NCBI RefSeq assembly: GCF_958405655.1
Contig: NZ_CATYWO010000006.1
Location: forward strand, 138,415-202,414
Source: Ralstonia condita
Lineage (GTDB): Bacteria > Pseudomonadota > Gammaproteobacteria > Burkholderiales > Burkholderiaceae
Length of the DNA: 64,000 bases
Direction of reading: 5' to 3'
Shown: in pieces, positions 50,992 through 59,711 of the stretch
How the letters are laid out: each line of letters begins with the position of its first letter
Position numbering within the stretch: position 1 is the stretch's first letter
Notes under the pieces: model-generated
What the model saw: only the letters and a program-made list of their open reading frames with translations
What the model was told of the DNA's origin: nothing
Database searches by the model: none
Made by a program: the position numbers and the translations under genes

Positions 50992-51066
50992 GCCGGACGC
51001 TTCGGTGTCCGGCGTGTCTTTGCGACGGTGGCCCGGGAGCGTCCCGCGCCACCGTTTTGTTTTTTT
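50992..51066 (+). terminator. Tandem hairpins and terminator between infB and rbfA
   Basis: First hairpin GCCGGACGC-TTCG-GTGTCCGGC (50992-51013) with a cUUCGg tetraloop. Second ACGGTGGC ... GCCACCGT (51025-51055) enclosing GGGA-GCG-TCCC, followed by TTTTGTTTTTTT. A strong intrinsic terminator inside the operon, 45 bases before rbfA. Confidence 0.85.
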
Positions 51067-51110
51067 GGGCGGCCAGCATCGACTGGTGGTGCCCGTATGA
51101 GGAATACACT

Positions 51111-51482
51111 ATGCCGAAGAAATCGGGCTCGGCCTCCGGCCGTAACGTTCGCATTGCTGACCAGATTCAACGGGATCTGGCCGAACTGATCCAGCGCGAA
51201 ATCAAGAACCCGGCGATGGGTCTGGTGACGCTGCAATCGGTGTCGCTTACCCCCGACTATGCGCACGCCAAGGTCTACTTCACGGTGCTGGGCGCCGAGC
51301 CGGAAGCGGCTGCCGCCATCCTGAACGAGAAGGCCGGTTATCTGCACTCGCTGCTCTTCAAGCGATTGCACATCCATACCGTGCCGACGCTGCACTTCCA
51401 TTTTGACGGTTCGGTCGAGCGCGGCATCGAAATGTCGCGCCTGATCGACGAAGCCAACGCCACGCGTGCAAAAGACGACTGA
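51111..51482 (+). CDS. rbfA: Ribosome-binding factor A
   Basis: Late 30S maturation and cold-adaptation factor, 123 residues, KH-like fold. Recognised by RIADQIQRDLAELIQREIKNPA and DYAHAKVYFTVLG. ATG preceded by GAGGAA. Two bp before truB. Expression must read through the terminator behind infB or use an unseen promoter. Confidence 0.96.
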   Translation: MPKKSGSASGRNVRIADQIQRDLAELIQREIKNPAMGLVTLQSVSLTPDYAHAKVYFTVLGAEPEAAAAILNEKAGYLHSLLFKRLHIHTVPTLHFHFDGSVERGIEMSRLIDEANATRAKDD

Positions 51483-51484
51483 CG

Positions 51485-52429
51485 ATGGCAGCGCAACAAT
51501 CGCCCAAGCCCCAGAAGCCGCCACGCCGGGACGTGCATGGCGTGTTGCTCCTGGATAAGCCGATCGGCTGGTCCAGCAACGACGCGCTGATGCGTGCCAA
51601 GCGCCTGCTTTGGGCCAAGAAGGCTGGACATACCGGCACGCTGGATCCTCTGGCGACAGGTTTGCTGCCGCTGTGTTTCGGCGAGGCGACGAAGTTCTCG
51701 CAAGACCTGCTCGATGCGGATAAGACGTACGAAACCGTCGTGCGGCTTGGTATCAAGACGAGTACCGCAGACGCGGAAGGCGAGGTGCTGAGCGAGCGCC
51801 CGGTATCGGTCACGCCCGAGCAGCTGCAGGCGGCCATCGCGCGCTTTGTCGGCGAGATCGACCAAGTACCCCCGATGCACTCTGCATTGAAGAAGGACAG
51901 CAAGCCGTTATACGAATACGCCCGCGCGGGGCAGACGGTGGAGCGTTCCCCTCGCCGCGTGACGGTCCACGCCATCGATGTGCTGGCGGCGGATCTGGAA
52001 TCGGACGCGCCAACGGTGACTCTGCGTGTTTCATGCAGCAAGGGCACCTACATTCGTACGCTGGGCGAGGACATTGGCGAGGCATTGGGCTGTGGGGCTC
52101 ACTTGGCCGCTTTGCGCCGAACGCGAGTAGGCAGCCTGACGCTCGAAGGAGCGGTCACGCTTGAAGCCCTGGAGGCTGCGCCGGAGGATCAACGTGTGGC
52201 CATGCTTGCGCCGGTCGATGCGCTGCTGCAGACATTGCCGCGCGTGGAGCTTGACGCGGAAGACAGTCGTCGCTTTCTACACGGTCAGCGCTTGCCTTTG
52301 AGATTGTCGCTGCCGAACGCCGAGCAGGTGCGAGTCTACGGCGTGCGCAATGATGGCATGGCGGCGCTGCTGGGCGTGGCTGCTTGGCAAGGCGGCGTGT
52401 TGCGGCCCGAGCGTCTGGTGCACTTGTAA
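51485..52429 (+). CDS. truB: tRNA pseudouridine 55 synthase
   Basis: Modifies U55 in the T-loop of tRNAs. 314 residues; catalytic D54 in HTGTLDPLATGLLPLC, with KPIGWSSNDAL near the start, KTYETVVRLG, and RVSCSKGTYIRTLGEDIG. C-terminal PUA-like domain follows. Ends just before a bidirectional terminator. Confidence 0.97.
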   Translation: MAAQQSPKPQKPPRRDVHGVLLLDKPIGWSSNDALMRAKRLLWAKKAGHTGTLDPLATGLLPLCFGEATKFSQDLLDADKTYETVVRLGIKTSTADAEGEVLSERPVSVTPEQLQAAIARFVGEIDQVPPMHSALKKDSKPLYEYARAGQTVERSPRRVTVHAIDVLAADLESDAPTVTLRVSCSKGTYIRTLGEDIGEALGCGAHLAALRRTRVGSLTLEGAVTLEALEAAPEDQRVAMLAPVDALLQTLPRVELDAEDSRRFLHGQRLPLRLSLPNAEQVRVYGVRNDGMAALLGVAAWQGGVLRPERLVHL

Positions 52430-52442
52430 TGCAATTTACGGC

Positions 52443-52480
52443 CAACAAAAAGCCACGCTGCTAGGCGTGGCTTTTTGTTG
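52443..52480. terminator. Bidirectional terminator truB/emrB
   Basis: Perfect 16-bp stem CAACAAAAAGCCACGC / GCGTGGCTTTTTGTTG with a six-base loop, serving both converging genes. Confidence 0.95.
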
Positions 52481-52498
52481 TCGGGAGGGCGGGCTTCG

Positions 52499-54055
52499 TC
52501 AGTGCGCGCCGGCTGCCGCCTCTGCGCCGCCTGCCGATTTTGCCGGTTTGGTGAGCCAGATGAAGCCGATCAGCACCAGGAACAAGACCGCTGATACCCA
52601 GAAGATATCGTTCGCGCCAAGCATCGCCGCCTGCTGGGAGATCACGCGCTCGATCACGCCGTTGGCTTGCAGGCTCGGCATGCCCATCTGCGTGTATTGA
52701 TTGATGGACGCGGTATAGGCGGGGTTATACGGGTTCGTGTGCTCGACCAGCTGAGCATGGTGTAGCGCGGAGCGGTTGTCCCATACGGTGGTCGAGATCG
52801 ATGCGCCGATGCCGCCGAACATGATCCGCACGAAGTTCGACAGCCCCGACGCCGCGGGAATCCGTTCGGGCGGCAGGCCAGACAGGATGATCGACGTGAG
52901 CGGAATGAAGAACATCGCCATGGCCGCACCCTGGATGAGCGTCGGAATCATCAGCGTCCAGGTGTCCACCTGTGTGGTGAAGTGCGAGCGCATCCAGAAC
53001 ACCAGCGCAAACGTCATGAATGCGGAAGTCGCCACCCAGCGTGCGTCCATCTTCGGCAGATTCTTGCCGATGACTGGCGACAGGATGATCGCGAAGATGC
53101 CCACGGGCGCCATGATCAGGCCCGCATCGGTGGCGGTGTAGCCGACGATGGTTTGCAGCCACAGCGGCAGGATCACGAGGTTGCCGAAGAACAATCCATA
53201 CGCTACTGAGATGGCGACCACCCCGGCGCTGAAGTTGCGGCCTTTGAACAAGGTCAGGTCCACCACCGGGTGGTCCTCGGTCAGCTCCCACACCAGGAAG
53301 AACGCGAAGCCTACGATCGCGATGACGGTGAGCGTGATGACTTCGGCGGAGTTGAACCAATCGAGCTCCTTGCCGCGATCCAGCATCAATTGAAGCGAAC
53401 CCACCCAGATGACAAGCAGCGCCAGCCCGATCTTGTCGATCGGAAGGGAGCGTGTCTGCGATTCGCGGTCCTTATAGATGACCCACGTAGCGTACGCAGC
53501 CAGAATGCCGACCGGAATATTGATGTAGAAGATCCACGGCCACGTCATGTTGTCGGAGATCCACCCGCCGAAAATGGGCCCCATGATGGGCGCCACCAGG
53601 GTGGTCATGCCCCACAGTGCCAGCGCCATCGAACTCTTCGCGGGTGGATACGTCGACAGCAGCAGCGCCTGCGACAGTGGAATCATCGGGCCGGCCACAG
53701 CGCCCTGGATGATACGTGCGGTGATCAGCATGCCCATGTTGGGTGCCAGCCCGCATGCCCACGATGACAGCACGAACAGGATGATCGACGTGATGAACAG
53801 GCGCACCTGTCCGAAGCGCTGCGTCAGCCATCCCGTGAGCGGCACCGAGATGGCGTTGGCCACGGCAAACGAGGTGATGACCCATGTGCCCTGGTTCGGC
53901 GCAACGCCCAGGTCGCCTGAGATGGCCGGGATCGACACGTTGGCGATGGACGAGTCCAGCACGTTCATGAAGGTGGCCAGCGACAGTGCCACGGTACCGA
54001 TCGCCAGTTTGGCGCCGGTCAGTGGCTGTGGTGGCTTTGGCGCGGCAGTTGCCAT
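52499..54055 (-). CDS. emrB: DHA2-family drug:H+ antiporter (EmrB type)
   Basis: Inner-membrane pump of a tripartite efflux system. 518 residues, 14 predicted transmembrane helices; motif C-like and the DHA2 signature near the N-terminus (LATFMNVLDSSIANVSIPAI, WVITSFAVANAISVPLTGWL). Three bp behind emrA. Substrates of this family are hydrophobic drugs and uncouplers; specificity here is unknown. Confidence 0.93.
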   Translation of the reverse strand: MATAAPKPPQPLTGAKLAIGTVALSLATFMNVLDSSIANVSIPAISGDLGVAPNQGTWVITSFAVANAISVPLTGWLTQRFGQVRLFITSIILFVLSSWACGLAPNMGMLITARIIQGAVAGPMIPLSQALLLSTYPPAKSSMALALWGMTTLVAPIMGPIFGGWISDNMTWPWIFYINIPVGILAAYATWVIYKDRESQTRSLPIDKIGLALLVIWVGSLQLMLDRGKELDWFNSAEVITLTVIAIVGFAFFLVWELTEDHPVVDLTLFKGRNFSAGVVAISVAYGLFFGNLVILPLWLQTIVGYTATDAGLIMAPVGIFAIILSPVIGKNLPKMDARWVATSAFMTFALVFWMRSHFTTQVDTWTLMIPTLIQGAAMAMFFIPLTSIILSGLPPERIPAASGLSNFVRIMFGGIGASISTTVWDNRSALHHAQLVEHTNPYNPAYTASINQYTQMGMPSLQANGVIERVISQQAAMLGANDIFWVSAVLFLVLIGFIWLTKPAKSAGGAEAAAGAH

Positions 54056-54058
54056 GCG

Positions 54059-55339
54059 TCAGACCTTGGGAGCAGGTTGCGAAGCGCGCGGCGCGGAAGT
54101 GGCCGGCACATTGGATGCGGCTGGCGCGGTGGAGACACCGCGGCCGGCGTTATTGGCGATGATGCTGGCGATGATCTGATCGGCATCCTTGCCCGCCTGG
54201 TCATACACCGAGGTTTGCAGCGGTGATGCCGTCGGCGCGGTGGCCAGGCTCTGTCCGCCTTCGTCGTGAATGTCGACCTTGGCTTCCATCGACAGACCCA
54301 CACGCAGCGGATGATCCTTCAGCTCCGTCGGGTCAAGCGACACACGCACCGGCAGGCGCTGCACCACCTTGATCCAGTTGCCTGTGGCATTCTGCGCCGG
54401 CAGCAGCGAGAAAGCCGAGCCCGTACCGGCAGAGAAACCCACGACCTTGCCGTGGTACGTCACGCTGCTGCCATACACGTCGGCCACCAGTTCCACTGGC
54501 TGGCCCACGCGCATGTGGCGCACCTGCACTTCCTTGAAATTGGCGTCGACCCAAAGCTGGTCGAGCGGGACGATGGCCATCAGTGGCGTGCCCGGGGCAA
54601 CGCGCTGGCCAACCTGCACCGAGCGCTTGGCCACATAGCCCGTCACGGAGGCAGGCAGGCTCGTACGCGCGTAGGCCAGGTAGGCTTCACGCACCTTGGC
54701 GGCGGCCTGCAGTACGTTGGGGTGACGCTCCAGCGTGGTCTGCTCCGTCAATACGCGATTGCCCTGCAATTGTTCCTTGGCCGTCTCCAGTGCCGCCTGT
54801 GCTGCCCGTACCGCGGTTTCAGCGTGTGAGATTTCTTCCTGCGACACGGCGCCTGTCCCCGCGATCTGCTTGCGACGTGCGAGGTCATCCTTTGCCTTGG
54901 CAAGGTCCGACTCGCGCATCGCGAGCGTAGCGGTGTAGGCGCTGGTATTCGAGTACAGCGTGCGCACCTGGCGCACCGTCTGCGCAAGTGCGGCTTCGGC
55001 CTGTTCCAGCGCGACGCGCGCATCTGCGCGGTCCAGTTCGATCAGCGGCTGGCCGGAGGTGACGAGCTGCGTGTCGTCGGCGCGGATGGCGACCACGGTA
55101 CCCGCCACCTGCGGCGTCACCTGAACCACGTTGCCCTGCACGTAGGCATCGTCGGTCGACTCAAACCAGCGGCCATACAGGCCCCAGTAGAGGCCATAAC
55201 CGACACCTGCGATCACCAGGGCGGCCGTCAGTGTGGTCAGCATGCGCTTGCGTGTTCCGTTGCCACTGCCGTTCGGGGCGGCCGCAGGCGCTGCTGCGGG
55301 GGCTGCGGACGGGGCGGCTTGGGGCTTGTTGTCACTCAT
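54059..55339 (-). CDS. emrA: EmrA-type membrane fusion protein (HlyD family)
   Basis: Periplasmic adaptor of the efflux system. 426 residues: Ala/Pro-rich cytosolic N-terminus, one transmembrane helix (TALVIAGVGYGLYWGLYG), lipoyl-like halves flanking a long alpha-helical hairpin (about 110-210), then the beta-barrel with SLPASVTGYVAKRSVQVGQRV. The C-terminal 60 residues are low complexity. Located between the outer-membrane channel and emrB genes. Confidence 0.93.
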   Translation of the reverse strand: MSDNKPQAAPSAAPAAAPAAAPNGSGNGTRKRMLTTLTAALVIAGVGYGLYWGLYGRWFESTDDAYVQGNVVQVTPQVAGTVVAIRADDTQLVTSGQPLIELDRADARVALEQAEAALAQTVRQVRTLYSNTSAYTATLAMRESDLAKAKDDLARRKQIAGTGAVSQEEISHAETAVRAAQAALETAKEQLQGNRVLTEQTTLERHPNVLQAAAKVREAYLAYARTSLPASVTGYVAKRSVQVGQRVAPGTPLMAIVPLDQLWVDANFKEVQVRHMRVGQPVELVADVYGSSVTYHGKVVGFSAGTGSAFSLLPAQNATGNWIKVVQRLPVRVSLDPTELKDHPLRVGLSMEAKVDIHDEGGQSLATAPTASPLQTSVYDQAGKDADQIIASIIANNAGRGVSTAPAASNVPATSAPRASQPAPKV

Positions 55340-55385
55340 GATGTTGGCTCGAAAGAATGCGTGGGAACGTTCGGTTCAATTCAGG

Positions 55386-56933
55386 TCAGCTTTGCGACGT
55401 TGCGGGTTGGGCCGCTCCGCCGGTGGTCGCGTGGTGGGGCACGGATCCGGGCAGGTCTTCTGCCGTATAGCCGCCGCCAAGCGCCTTGATCAGTGCCATC
55501 TGTGCGTCGAGACGGCGCGCCTGCAGATCGGTTGCAAGCTTGCGCTGCTGCAGGACAGTGGTTTCGGCGTTGAGTACGGTCAGTTGCGTGCCGAGACCTG
55601 CGCCATAGCGTGTGCGTGCCAGGCTGTACGCACGCTCGGCTTCGGTCAGCGCCGTGCGCTGGATGGCGATCTGCGCATCGATGCTGTGCAGTGCGGTGAT
55701 CTGGTCAGCGGTATCGTGCAGCGCCTCGGTCAGCGTCTGGTTGTAGCTGGCAACGGCGGCGTCATAGCTGGCGTACTTACCCCGCAGATTGGCGCGCAGC
55801 TTGCCGCCCTCGAAGATCGGCAGCTTCAGCGCGGGGCCAATGCCGAGTTGACGCGATGCACCGAGCAGCAGGTTTTCCGGCGCAATCGATACGAGGCCCA
55901 GGAATGCGGTCAGGCTGATATCCGGCAGAAACTCGGCTTTGGCCACGTCGATATCCTTCGAGGCGGCCTCGACGCGCCAGCGCGCGGCCACGAGGTCCGG
56001 CCGGCGGCCGATCAGGTCGATGGTCAGGTCGTTCGGCAGCTTGGGCGTTGCTTGTGCCAGCAGCGTCGGGCGCGTGATAACCAGACCGCGATCGGGGCCT
56101 TTGCCCAACAGCGCAGCCAGCTGGTGACGCGCCAGCGCAATCTGCTCGTCGACCTGCTCCAGCTCGGTTTGCGCGGCAGCTACGTTGGCGCGTGCCTGCG
56201 TGGTTTCGACCTGCGTGTCCAGCCCGGCGCGCAGGCGCTGGCTTGCCAGCGAGGTCAGGTCCTTGCGCTGCGTAATCGCGCGTTCTGCAACGTCGCGCTG
56301 CGCATACAGTGCGGCCAGCTTGGCGTAGGTGCGAGCGACCGTCGTGGAGAGCATCAGGCGCGCGGCCTGGCTTTCGGCTTCCATGGCCTTGTCGTCCGAC
56401 AGTGCGGCTTCCAGCGCGGAGCGGTTCTTGCCCCAGAAATCCAGGTCGTAGCTCACGCCGAGCTGGATTTTCGACTCCGTGAACCAGCGTCCGGCCAACG
56501 GCGTGCCTTCAAACAGGTCGTATTCCGACAGGCGTTGGCGCGTGGTTTCCGCATCGAAGCCGACGCTCGGGTACAGATTGCCGCGTACGATATCGGCCAT
56601 CGCGCGAGAGGCCCGCACGCGGGCAAAGGCGACCTGCAGGTTCGGATTGTCCTTGATCGCCTCATCCACCAGCGCACGCAGTTGGGGATCATTGAACTGA
56701 TCGACCCAGCTCTGCGATGGCCATTGGCCGCCCTGCGACGGCAGCGTCTTGGCGCTAGCGAGCTGTCCAGGCGACGTAAGCGTTTGCGTGCTGTGTGAGT
56801 TGCCGAGGTCGGCGCAGCCGGCCAGGGCGGCCAACGCAATCGTGGAGAGCGCCACACCCAGGCGCGCCGGCCATTGCGTCGGTGCGCGGCCTGCGAGCGG
56901 AAGAGCCTGGGGGGCAAAGTCTGAGGCGTTCAT
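55386..56933 (-). CDS. Outer-membrane efflux lipoprotein (NodT/OprM family)
   Basis: TolC-like channel completing the tripartite pump. 515 residues; lipoprotein signal with lipobox LAALAGC (lipidated C40), then two outer-membrane-efflux repeats (about 90-290 and 300-490) of long helices. PDLVAARWRVEAASKDIDVAKAEFLPDISL and KLPIFEGGKLRANL are characteristic. Start at the ATG before NASDFAPQ; the upstream open frame runs into the marR gap. 46 bp ahead of emrA. Confidence 0.93.
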   Translation of the reverse strand: MNASDFAPQALPLAGRAPTQWPARLGVALSTIALAALAGCADLGNSHSTQTLTSPGQLASAKTLPSQGGQWPSQSWVDQFNDPQLRALVDEAIKDNPNLQVAFARVRASRAMADIVRGNLYPSVGFDAETTRQRLSEYDLFEGTPLAGRWFTESKIQLGVSYDLDFWGKNRSALEAALSDDKAMEAESQAARLMLSTTVARTYAKLAALYAQRDVAERAITQRKDLTSLASQRLRAGLDTQVETTQARANVAAAQTELEQVDEQIALARHQLAALLGKGPDRGLVITRPTLLAQATPKLPNDLTIDLIGRRPDLVAARWRVEAASKDIDVAKAEFLPDISLTAFLGLVSIAPENLLLGASRQLGIGPALKLPIFEGGKLRANLRGKYASYDAAVASYNQTLTEALHDTADQITALHSIDAQIAIQRTALTEAERAYSLARTRYGAGLGTQLTVLNAETTVLQQRKLATDLQARRLDAQMALIKALGGGYTAEDLPGSVPHHATTGGAAQPATSQS

Positions 56934-56992
56934 GTTGTTCTGGGGTGTCAGGCAATCAGGTAAACGTTGGGAGCGGTTGTAGCCGTGCGGTG

Positions 56993-57511
56993 TCAATGCC
57001 CGGCGGCGCGAGGGCGGTTGCTCTCGCTCGCCGCGCAATTGTCCAGCACGCGCTTGAGCAGTCCACGCAGGGTCTGGACTTCGGCAGGCGAGAAGCCGGC
57101 AAAGAAGCGGTTCAACACGTGGGTATAGATGGCCGGCATGCGGTCGGCCATTGCCCGACCGGCTTCAGTCAGATCGAGATGCACGACGCGGCGGTCGGAT
57201 TCGCTGCGTACGCGCTCGATCAGCCCGCGCTTTTCCATGCGGCTGAGCATGCGAGTGAGCGAGCCGATATCGGTATTCAGTTCGCGGCCGAGGTCGGTGG
57301 CGGTTTGGCAGCGGCCGTTGGCGAGCAACACCAGGCAGCTCGCCTGGGAGTGCGTCACGTCCATCTGCGCCACCTCTTGCTCGATCGCCATGGACAGTGC
57401 CGTCTTGGTACGCCCTACGAGGTAGCCCACGCTCTCGCACATGCGGTAGTCCTCCACCCGGAACAGCGTTCCAGAAGCGATTTCGGCGGCAGGTCTTGTT
57501 TGTTCGGACAT
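56993..57511 (-). CDS. MarR-family regulator of the efflux operon
   Basis: 172-residue winged-helix repressor. Core block THSQASCLVLLANGRCQTATDLGRELNTDIGSLTRMLSRMEKRGLIER is the DNA-binding wing region, followed by DRRVVHLDLTEAGRA. Resembles EmrR/MprA-type regulators. First gene of marR-OMF-emrA-emrB on the minus strand, with 59 bp to the next gene, and a palindromic operator directly in its own promoter. One cysteine within the sensing helix (ASCLVL) could respond to ligands or oxidation; this is speculative. Confidence 0.92.
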   Translation of the reverse strand: MSEQTRPAAEIASGTLFRVEDYRMCESVGYLVGRTKTALSMAIEQEVAQMDVTHSQASCLVLLANGRCQTATDLGRELNTDIGSLTRMLSRMEKRGLIERVRSESDRRVVHLDLTEAGRAMADRMPAIYTHVLNRFFAGFSPAEVQTLRGLLKRVLDNCAASESNRPRAAGH

Positions 57512-57522
57512 CTTATGTATGC

Positions 57523-57569
57523 ACAATCATTGTCGGGACAAATATACGAATCTGCGCAGCAAACGGCAA
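57523..57569 (-). promoter_or_regulatory. Promoter and MarR operator of the efflux operon
   Basis: Minus-strand promoter: TTGCCG (57564-57569), 17-bp spacer, TATATT (57541-57546). The palindrome TTGTC-GG-GACAA (57530-57541) touches the -10 and the start site, and the overlapping palindrome ACAAT-C-ATTGT (57523-57533) lies just beyond. This is the geometry of steric repression. Confidence 0.75.
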
Positions 57570-57749
57570 GGTACTGAATGAGTGATTCCAGTTTTAGAAA
57601 TAATTGGTGATTCATGTGCCACTTTTATGTTGGTACTTTACAGATTCATCACGAGTGTCATCCCTTGCGCATTGCAGCATGCTAGAATGTCAGGTTATTC
57701 CGCGAGCTGTTTCCGAGGCTTGCGTCACGTCTTTTCGAGTTCACTTCCC

Positions 57750-59570
57750 ATGCGCGCGCTTCGCAACATTGCCATCATTGCCCACGTTGACCACGGCAAA
57801 ACCACGTTGGTCGACCAGCTCCTCCGCCAATCCGGCACGTTCCGAGAGAACGAGCAGGTTGCTGAACGCGTGATGGATTCGAATGACATCGAAAAAGAAC
57901 GCGGCATCACGATCCTGGCCAAGAACTGCGCGGTCGAATACAACGGCACGCACATCAACATCGTCGACACGCCGGGGCACGCCGACTTCGGTGGCGAGGT
58001 GGAGCGTGTGCTGTCGATGGTCGACGGCGTGCTGCTGCTGGTCGATGCCGTGGAAGGCCCGATGCCGCAAACGCGTTTCGTGACGCGCAAGGCGCTGGCC
58101 CTGGGCCTGAAGCCGATCGTCGTGATCAACAAGGTGGACCGTCCGGGCGCGCGTCCGGAGTGGGTGATCAACCAGACCTTCGACCTGTTCGACAAGCTGG
58201 GCGCCAACGACGACCAGCTCGACTTCCCAGTCGTGTACGCCTCGGGCCTGAACGGTTACGCCGGCCTGACTGACGACGTGCGCGAAGGCGACATGAAGCC
58301 GCTGTTCGAGACCATTCTCGACAAGGTGCCGCAGCGTAACGACGACCCGAACGGCCCGTTCCAGCTGCAGATCATCTCGCTGGACTATTCCAGCTACGTC
58401 GGCAAGATCGGCGTGGGCCGCATCACGCGTGGCCGCGTGCGTCCGCTGCAGGACGTGGTGGTCAAGTTCGGCCCGGAAGGCAACCCGATCAAGGGTCGTA
58501 TCAACCAGGTGCTGAAGTTCCGTGGCCTGGAGCGCGAACTGGTGCAGGAAGCCGAAGCCGGCGACATCGTGCTGATCAACGGTATTGAAGAACTGGGTAT
58601 CGGCTGCACCGTGTGTGCGCCGGACGCTCAGGAAGCGCTGCCGATGCTGAAGGTGGACGAGCCGACGCTGACGATGAACTTCTGCGTCAACACCTCGCCC
58701 CTGGCTGGCCGCGAAGGCAAGTTCGTGACGAGCCGCCAACTGCGCGATCGTCTGGACCGCGAGCTGAAGTCCAACGTGGCCCTGCGCGTGAAGGACACCG
58801 GCGACGACACGATCTTCGAAGTGTCGGGCCGTGGCGAATTGCATCTGACGATTCTGGTGGAAAACATGCGCCGTGAAGGCTACGAGCTGGCCGTGTCGCG
58901 CCCGCGCGTGGTGTTCAAGGAAATCGACGGTGTGAAGTGCGAGCCGTTCGAGCGCCTGACCGTGGACGTGGAAGACGGCCACCAGGGCGGCGTGATGGAA
59001 GAGCTGGGCCGCCGCAAGGGCGAACTGCTCGACATGGCGTCGGACGGCAAGGGCCGTACGCGTCTGGAATACCGCATTCCGGCCCGCGGCCTGATCGGCT
59101 TCCAGGGTGAATTCCTGACGCTGACGCGCGGCACCGGCCTGATCAGCCACATCTTCGACGATTACTCGCCGGTCAAGGAAGGCGACCTGGGCGAGCGCCA
59201 CAACGGCGTGCTGATCTCGCAGGACGACGGCGCTGCCGTGGCCTACGCGCTGTGGAAGCTGCAGGATCGCGGCCGCATGTTCGTGTCGCCTGGCGATGCG
59301 CTTTACGAAGGCATGATCATCGGCATCCACAGCCGCGACAACGACTTGGTCGTCAACCCGATCAAGGGCAAGCAGCTGACCAACGTGCGTGCGTCGGGGA
59401 CAGACGAAGCCGTACGCCTGGTGCCGCCCATCCAGATGTCGCTGGAATACGCGGTGGAATTCATCGCCGACGACGAGCTGGTGGAAGTCACGCCGAAGAG
59501 CATCCGCCTGCGCAAGCGTCATCTGAAGGAACACGAACGTAAGCGTGCTGCGCGCGAAGAAGCCGCTTGA
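57750..59570 (+). CDS. typA: Ribosome-associated GTPase BipA/TypA
   Basis: EF-G-like translational GTPase involved in ribosome assembly and stress adaptation. 606 residues. G1 AHVDHGKTT at the N-terminus, G2/switch ERGITILAKN, G3 DTPGHADFGGEVERVL, G4 NKVD, then the BipA-specific C-terminal domain (VRASGTDEAVRLVPPIQMSLEYAVEFIADDELVEVTP). Start at the ATG before RALRNIAIIAHVD; the 56-residue upstream extension is not conserved. Followed by a strong terminator. Confidence 0.97.
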   Translation: MRALRNIAIIAHVDHGKTTLVDQLLRQSGTFRENEQVAERVMDSNDIEKERGITILAKNCAVEYNGTHINIVDTPGHADFGGEVERVLSMVDGVLLLVDAVEGPMPQTRFVTRKALALGLKPIVVINKVDRPGARPEWVINQTFDLFDKLGANDDQLDFPVVYASGLNGYAGLTDDVREGDMKPLFETILDKVPQRNDDPNGPFQLQIISLDYSSYVGKIGVGRITRGRVRPLQDVVVKFGPEGNPIKGRINQVLKFRGLERELVQEAEAGDIVLINGIEELGIGCTVCAPDAQEALPMLKVDEPTLTMNFCVNTSPLAGREGKFVTSRQLRDRLDRELKSNVALRVKDTGDDTIFEVSGRGELHLTILVENMRREGYELAVSRPRVVFKEIDGVKCEPFERLTVDVEDGHQGGVMEELGRRKGELLDMASDGKGRTRLEYRIPARGLIGFQGEFLTLTRGTGLISHIFDDYSPVKEGDLGERHNGVLISQDDGAAVAYALWKLQDRGRMFVSPGDALYEGMIIGIHSRDNDLVVNPIKGKQLTNVRASGTDEAVRLVPPIQMSLEYAVEFIADDELVEVTPKSIRLRKRHLKEHERKRAAREEAA

Positions 59571-59591
59571 TCCACGACGGATCGGTCAGAG

Positions 59592-59622
59592 AAAACGCCC
59601 CGACATGTCGGGGCGTTTTTTT
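59592..59622. terminator. Terminator of typA
   Basis: AAAACGCCCCGACA / TGTCGGGGCGTTTT, a 14-bp perfect palindrome followed by further T. Bidirectional; it also faces the converging hydroxylase gene. Confidence 0.95.
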
Positions 59623-59711
59623 GGTTGTGCCTGCGTGTATCCATGTCCCTGAACGCTGGCAGGATCGTCGAGAGCGTACAGGCTGCCTGAATTGCGGCGT
59701 CCGGGCCCGGG

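Noticed and set aside
48495..51524. 1009-residue open frame antisense to infB and rbfA
   Set aside because: Shadow of GC-rich coding sequence; composition is typical of antisense frames and it crosses a terminator and two genes.
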